In this document: piece by piece, positions 60,801 to 64,000 of the stretch | Position numbering within the stretch: position 1 is the first letter of the stretch | Layout of the letters: each line of letters starts with the position of its first letter | Assembly (NCBI GenBank): GCA_902495245.1 | Contig: CABUWI010000009.1 | Span: forward strand, 56,503-120,502 | Source: an uncultured Porphyromonadaceae bacterium | GTDB taxonomy: Bacteria > Bacteroidota > Bacteroidia > Bacteroidales > Muribaculaceae | Direction of reading: 5' to 3' | DNA: 64,000 bases | Position numbers and translations under genes: made by a program | Notes under the pieces: generated by a model | The model's database searches: none | What the model was told of the DNA's origin: nothing | Seen by the model: only the letters and a program-made list of their open reading frames with translations

Positions 60801-61943
60801 ATGACCCTGCCCAAAGAGCTTGACAACTACGAATACTACGGCCGCGGCCCCGTCAACAACTACAACGACCGCGAAACCTCGCAGTTCGTAGGCCGCTACA
60901 AATCGACCGTTGCCGACCAGTTTGTCAACTTCCCCAAGCCGCAGAGCATGGGCAACCGCGAAGGCATTCGCTGGAACGCACTGACCGATGCCGACGGCTA
61001 CGGCCTGCAATTCATCGCCGCCGACGGCACCATGTCCGCCTCTGCTCTGCCCTGGACCGCCATGGAAATGACCATGGCGCCCCACCCCTACCAGCTTCCC
61101 GAAAGCAAGGGCACTCAGCTCCACCTCGACCTTAAAGTGCTCGGCCTCGGCGGCAACAGCTGCGGACAAGGCGGCCCGCTGGCTCCGGACATCATCAAGG
61201 CCGGCGCCCACAACTTCGGCTTCATCATTCGCCCCGTGGCGCCGTCGACCGACCTGCAGCAGCAGAGCCGCGTCGCCGCTGCCGGCAACACGCCTGTCAA
61301 CGTCAGCCGCAGCCGCGCCGGCATCGTTACGGTTACGTCCGCGCGACCCGACGCCAAAATCATGTATCGCGTAACCGCCCCCGGCAAACAGCTCAACCGC
61401 GGCAAGATGCGCCGTCTGCCCCAAAACCTCTACACCGAGCCCATTGACATGAGCGCCGGCGGCACACTGACCGTCTGGGACGCCGAATCGCCCGAACTGT
61501 CGTCGACCTTCGTCTATGAACGCGTCGAAAACGTGCCCGTCGAAGTCATCTTCGCATCGGCCGAAGAACCCGGCGAAGAAGCCACGCGACTGGTCGACGG
61601 CGACCCGACGACAATCTGGCACACCACCTACGGCAAAACCGTGGCCGCCTACCCCCACTGGGTCGACTTTGACTGCGGCTCGGTCAAGAACATAAAAGGC
61701 TTCACCTACCTGCCCCGTCAGGAAGGCGACAACGGCGACATCAAAAACTGGAAAGCCGAAGTCAGCACCGACGGCACCAACTGGACCGAAGTTCAGACCG
61801 GCACATTTGAGCGCAACAAAAACGAAAAGCGCGTAGACTTCAAGACTCCCGTCAAGGGCCGCTACCTGCGCTTCACCGCTCTCTCAAGCCAGAACGGCGC
61901 CGACTTCGCCTCGGGTGCCGAATTCGGAATCCTCGCCGAATAA
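57870..61943 (+). CDS. GH2 beta-galactosidase-type enzyme with C-terminal F5/8-type domain
   Basis: 1357 residues from the ATG at 57870, which gives a signal peptide (MQKILMSAALAVMALGATAAA); the longer frame upstream runs through a terminator and promoter. The layout is LacZ-like: sugar-binding jelly roll (about 75-270), Ig-like domain, and a TIM barrel with acid/base Glu541 (WSLGNEAGPG) and nucleophile Glu604 (ISEYAHSMGN). DUF4981-like and beta-galactosidase small-chain domains follow (to about 1140). A linker region and an F5/8 type C/CBM32-like domain (about 1215-1357, ATRLVDGDPTTIWHT) end the chain. The likely substrate is beta-galactosides of plant or host glycans. It is monocistronic. 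Confidence 0.94.
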   Translation: MQKILMSAALAVMALGATAAATAPLAGYDHGNATAPTGSEWENPQALAYNKEQPHAYFFNFQSVDAAKQVLPEHSSYYQSLDGTWKFNWVNLPDKRPQDFYKPDFSTAGWADIQVPGCWNVQGLQADGTQKYGKPIYVNQPVPFYHQVKPGDWKEGVMREPRDTTWTTYKDRNEVGSYRRTFTVPADWKGREVYINFDGVDSFFYLWINGQYVGFSKNSRNLAQFDITDKLNPKGENTVAVEVYRYSDGSFLESQDMFRLPGIFRSTYLTATPKVQVQDMIVRTTIDAASQQMATADATVNVEATVRNLTAKAAKDMSIAYEVYPVKLYSDDTEGAAIAPVVSAKMNVEGGSADMIATSFKIPQARLWSAEEPNRYVLVARLVNAKGKTVETVSTYFGVRQVEIRQTAAADDEFGLAGRYYYINNRPVKLKGVNRHENNLATGHTVSREQMEKEAMLMKQGNINHVRNCHYPDAPYWYIVCDKYGIYLEDEANIESHEYYYGDASLSHPKEWEAAHVARNMEMVRAHVNHPSIVIWSLGNEAGPGDNFKSAYAAVHEFDPSRPVQYERNNWIVDMGSNQYPSIPWVQEAVKGNMKLNYPFHISEYAHSMGNALGNFKDYWDAMESTNFFCGGAIWDWVDQAIWNHTADGTRYMAYGGDFGDTPNDGMFCMNGIMFPDLTPKPAYHEVKKVHQNVGVKPLDMTTGTVEIFNKNYFTTLDDYSIAWQLTKDGRVNASGTDVERPRMAVGPRESQTWRIPYDYSALDADGEYFVTLQFLLNADKPWAKKGYVQMEEQLPVKAASPAAPIASNGKLELTEGEATDKVSGQGWSVDFDNATGTISSLTVGGRQLIAPGNGPVLDALRAPVDNDNWARGAWFANGLNDLRHKAVDHKAFVRADGAAVLQYTVESQSPRAYSMDFGRTGARGKNYLRPGRDFGPDDFKFTTTQIWTVYPDGSIELQAAINSNNPGLVLPRLGYAMTLPKELDNYEYYGRGPVNNYNDRETSQFVGRYKSTVADQFVNFPKPQSMGNREGIRWNALTDADGYGLQFIAADGTMSASALPWTAMEMTMAPHPYQLPESKGTQLHLDLKVLGLGGNSCGQGGPLAPDIIKAGAHNFGFIIRPVAPSTDLQQQSRVAAAGNTPVNVSRSRAGIVTVTSARPDAKIMYRVTAPGKQLNRGKMRRLPQNLYTEPIDMSAGGTLTVWDAESPELSSTFVYERVENVPVEVIFASAEEPGEEATRLVDGDPTTIWHTTYGKTVAAYPHWVDFDCGSVKNIKGFTYLPRQEGDNGDIKNWKAEVSTDGTNWTEVQTGTFERNKNEKRVDFKTPVKGRYLRFTALSSQNGADFASGAEFGILAE

Positions 61944-61970
61944 CCCTCACCTACTCCGAATCCTCCACAA

Positions 61971-62008
61971 GGGAGGCGACGTCCGCAAAACGTCGCCTCC
62001 CTTTGTTA
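61971..62008. terminator. Terminator between the GH2 and MFS genes
   Basis: Perfect 12-bp stem GGGAGGCGACGT (61971-61982) with ACGTCGCCTCCC (61990-62001), followed by TTTGTTATT on the plus strand. Confidence 0.85.
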
Positions 62009-62039
62009 TTGTGGGAAAATGTAGCTAAATATTTTCAGC

Positions 62040-63227
62040 TTATTCTGCAGTGCGCACATCGCATTTATTGCTGAATACGATAATAAATACTCCCACAAGC
62101 GAGAAACCGGCGCACCATAAGAATGAAGTCAGACAAATATTTCCATAACTTACCAACGGAGAAACCAACCCTCCGGCAATATATCCGATTCCGCCTATTA
62201 CAGCAGATGCAGCCCCTGCGCATTCACGACCCAAATTCATAGCCTGTGATGTCGAGCCTGTCAGAACCAGACCAATACCGAACAGCATAATAAATGTAGG
62301 TATCTCATAAACAATAAAATTGGAAATATCAAAGAATGCGGTCATCGCTCCAATCGCTGCCAATAGGCAACAAATAACAGAACCATAGAAAGCTGCCTTA
62401 TTCATCGCACTGAACCTGAGAGACAAGGCAGAACCTGCTGCAAGAGCAACCGCATTGACGGCAAAGACAAGCGAAAACTGCAGTTCTGAAAAGCCAAATA
62501 TGTCCTGCACTATAAACGGGGTCGCAGAAATATAGGCGAACAAAGCAGCCATAGCAAGCGCATAGACTATACTGTATGACGTAAATCCCTTAATCTCGGA
62601 CACTTTCTTATATCCCCTGACAGATGCCATAAGTTTGCCTGAAAATCGTCTTGCAGTCGGCAAACTTTCTCGCAATGGAATGCACAAACCGAGCAAAACA
62701 ACGCCAAGAATCAACAATATAATAAATATCGCTTGCCACCCCCAAATGTGCGCGACACCTCCCCCTGCAACAGGAGCCGCAACAGGAGCAAGATTGTTAA
62801 TCGCACTGAGAATAGCAATCAGTTTGGCAAGTTCTCGGCCGGAATACATATCTGCGGCAATGGAACGGGACAAGACGATGCCACCGGCCCCGCCTATTCC
62901 CTGCAATAAACGAGCCGCAGTAAAGGCTAAAACCGAAGTAGATAAACAACAGACAACTGAAGCGACAGCAAAAATTATCAATGAGAATACGAGAACGGCC
63001 TTTCTTCCATATTTGTCGCTGGCCGGGCCGAACAATAATTGGCCGACCGCAAGGCCAATCATACAAAAGGTCAAGCCTAACTGAACTATTGATGAATCAC
63101 AATGAAATACCTCCGTCATTTCCGGCAAAGCCGGAAGATACATGTCAATTACAAAAGGTCCGAAAGCCGAGAGGAGGCCGAGAAAAACAATCAGGTAAAA
63201 ATAATACATCTTCAATGTCGTTCCCAT
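62040..63227 (-). CDS. MFS transporter, Bcr/CflA drug-efflux type
   Basis: 395 residues with 12 membrane spans. The Bcr/CflA-type opening LLSAFGPFVIDMYLPALPEMTEVF and the loop motif GPASDKYGRKAVLVFSLIIF are clear, as is RLLQGIGGAGGIVLSRSIAADM. It probably exports a toxic compound by proton antiport. Its start lies 5 nt after the stop of a Crp/Fnr-type regulator, forming a two-gene operon. Base composition is much lower in GC than most of the window (26 of 60 at 62461-62520), which suggests recent transfer. Confidence 0.9.
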   Translation of the reverse strand: MGTTLKMYYFYLIVFLGLLSAFGPFVIDMYLPALPEMTEVFHCDSSIVQLGLTFCMIGLAVGQLLFGPASDKYGRKAVLVFSLIIFAVASVVCCLSTSVLAFTAARLLQGIGGAGGIVLSRSIAADMYSGRELAKLIAILSAINNLAPVAAPVAGGGVAHIWGWQAIFIILLILGVVLLGLCIPLRESLPTARRFSGKLMASVRGYKKVSEIKGFTSYSIVYALAMAALFAYISATPFIVQDIFGFSELQFSLVFAVNAVALAAGSALSLRFSAMNKAAFYGSVICCLLAAIGAMTAFFDISNFIVYEIPTFIMLFGIGLVLTGSTSQAMNLGRECAGAASAVIGGIGYIAGGLVSPLVSYGNICLTSFLWCAGFSLVGVFIIVFSNKCDVRTAE

Positions 63228-63232
63228 GCGTT

Positions 63233-63802
63233 TTACTTTATTTGTGAGCGGATTCTACTTAAAGACTGAGGAGCAAGATGAATGTATGATGCTAATTTTT
63301 TTAGAGGCACATTCTGTAATAGTTCGGGGTGTCGCTGTAGTATTGACAGATAACGCTCCATTCCTCTATCACATTCAAAGAGGCTCGCAAAACTCTCCTC
63401 TGATTCAGTCGCATGACCTATAAGAATCTTTCGGACAAGATTGCAAACGGGCAGTGATTCGGCGCAAAGCGTTTCAATTTCATTTTTCGAGATGCAATAT
63501 AGCTCGCTCGGAACTACAGCTTCGATTGCTATCGGTGATAAACAGCCGTTGTTGTAACACCATACATCAAATATAGCCTGCCCGGGATAGCCGAACCACA
63601 ATGTCTGTTCACTCTCCGCTGATGGCACATAAGCTCTAAGAATCCCTCTATTGATAATATAAAAGTTATCATTGAAACCACCCGTTTCTACAATATGGAG
63701 ATTTTTGTCAATTTTAACGAGCCTCAGATGTCCTACAAAAAACCGTGTAGCATCAATGTCGAGGTCAAATTTATCGGCTAAAATATTCTCGAAATTTTTC
63801 AT
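63233..63802 (-). CDS. Crp/Fnr-family transcriptional regulator
   Basis: 189 residues from the second of two adjacent ATG codons (63805 and 63802). The TAACTTTG box ends just one base before the first ATG, so the transcript probably begins at or near the second. A cyclic-nucleotide-binding-type beta barrel (about 25-115, NFYIINRGILRAYV, then SELYCISKNEIETL) is followed by a helix and a short C-terminal HTH (VPLKKLASYIHLAPQSLSRI). No Fe-S cysteines of the FNR type are visible. It probably controls the MFS exporter encoded next. Low GC like its partner. Confidence 0.85.
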   Translation of the reverse strand: MKNFENILADKFDLDIDATRFFVGHLRLVKIDKNLHIVETGGFNDNFYIINRGILRAYVPSAESEQTLWFGYPGQAIFDVWCYNNGCLSPIAIEAVVPSELYCISKNEIETLCAESLPVCNLVRKILIGHATESEESFASLFECDRGMERYLSILQRHPELLQNVPLKKLASYIHLAPQSLSRIRSQIK

Positions 63803-63806
63803 CATG

Positions 63807-63814
63807 CAAAGTTA
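63807..63814 (-). promoter_or_regulatory. -7 promoter box for the Crp/Fnr-MFS operon
   Basis: TAACTTTG on the minus strand, 1 nt before one ATG and 4 nt before the next. No gene or repeat is visible between here and the rRNA terminator. Confidence 0.65.
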
Positions 63815-63878
63815 CGACAAATTAAGGAACCCGTAAATTCACATTTGTGAAGAAATGCCGCCGTTGGTATTGAAACAC

Positions 63879-63923
63879 GCAAAAAAGAAAGAGCCGGAGT
63901 CCCGTGTGGGGGATTCCGGCTCT
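63879..63923 (-). terminator. Terminator of the rRNA operon
   Basis: AGAGCCGGAGTCCC (63890-63903) pairs with GGGATTCCGGCTCT (63910-63923) with one mismatch. On the minus strand it is followed by TTTCTTTTTTG. Confidence 0.85.
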
Positions 63924-63931
63924 GAAGGGAA

Positions 63932-64000
63932 GGGGCGGTTACCTACTCTCCCGCTTTCGCAGTACCATCGGCGTGGCAAGGTTTAACTTCTCTGTTCGGA
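63932..64000 (-). rRNA. rrf: 5S ribosomal RNA, 3' part
   Basis: The reverse complement reads TCCGAACAGAGAAGTTAAAC, then GATGGTACTGC and GGGAGAGTAGGT, the conserved 3' two-thirds of bacterial 5S rRNA. The 5' end lies beyond the window. The exact 3' end is estimated to within a few bases. An rRNA operon therefore continues to the right, transcribed toward this window. Confidence 0.95.

Noticed and set aside
1..63931. tRNA genes in intergenic gaps
   Set aside because: No T-arm consensus with matching acceptor stems was found in any gap that I read.
1..64000. CRISPR array, prophage or integrative element
   Set aside because: No regularly spaced direct repeats, cas genes, integrase, terminase or conjugation genes were seen.

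Overview
The window is about 64 kb of a gut-type Bacteroidales chromosome, most likely a high-GC lineage such as Muribaculaceae. The evidence is the recurring Bacteroidetes -7 promoter box TAnnTTTG (mostly TAACTTTG), the TonB/ExbB/ExbD/ExbD layout, CydAB with a DUF4492 partner, Omp28-like and BspA-type leucine-rich-repeat (LRR) surface proteins with Bacteroidales C-terminal tails, and multidomain GH31 and GH2 enzymes. Genus is inference. GC is high and concentrated at third codon positions, so long antisense shadow ORFs are common. The window starts inside an LRR-type surface gene and ends inside a 5S rRNA gene on the minus strand.

Layout. 1-938: 3' end of a surface protein gene. 1335-7553 (minus): nhaA, lepA and the DUF4492-cydA-cydB cytochrome bd operon. 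7605-10819: DUF4136 lipoprotein, a divergent HtrA protease and an orphan gene. 11191-15444 (minus): a small coiled-coil membrane protein and a GH31 enzyme carrying FN3, CBM32-like, dockerin and cohesin-like modules. 15624-16508: a Fic protein with its own DNA-binding domain and an apparent operator. 16522-19370 (minus): a polyprenyl-phosphate sugar / lipid A-type modification operon. 19478-22892 (minus): exbB-exbD-exbD-tonB. 23041-26992 (minus): nrnA, DUF4827, glmM and an NlpC/P60 hydrolase. 27091-29577: a two-gene restriction-modification system. 29634-34029: hflX, then DAHP synthase/chorismate mutase, prephenate dehydrogenase, menA and a bacterial PH protein with ATGA overlaps. 34055-38083: LRR protein, Porin_10 porin and a solute-binding-domain protein. 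38161-41960 (minus): an Omp28-like pair. 42193-47927: ion channel, then ECF sigma, probable anti-sigma, secreted protein and a TonB-receptor-like barrel. 47984-50020: glgB. 50187-52440 (minus): VTC, DUF4956 and DUF2490. 52454-53444: a repeat-rich gap ending in a candidate structured RNA. 53445-57703: two paralogous LRR surface proteins. 57870-61943: GH2 beta-galactosidase. 62040-63802 (minus): a low-GC Crp/Fnr regulator and MFS exporter. 63932-64000 (minus): 5S rRNA.

The least explained signals are: (1) four copies of a palindromic element with shared TAGGG/CCCTA ends and a shared core but interchangeable self-complementary arms; (2) a candidate RNA of about 300 nt at 53078-53380, with a three-part nested long-range helix and a crossing 9-bp helix, lying directly upstream of an LRR gene; (3) that LRR gene, whose AT-rich repeat cassette sits between GC-rich ends; and (4) several genes whose -7 box lies 4 to 8 nt from the start codon, which suggests leaderless transcripts. 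All calls were made by eye from the sequence; no database search was run.
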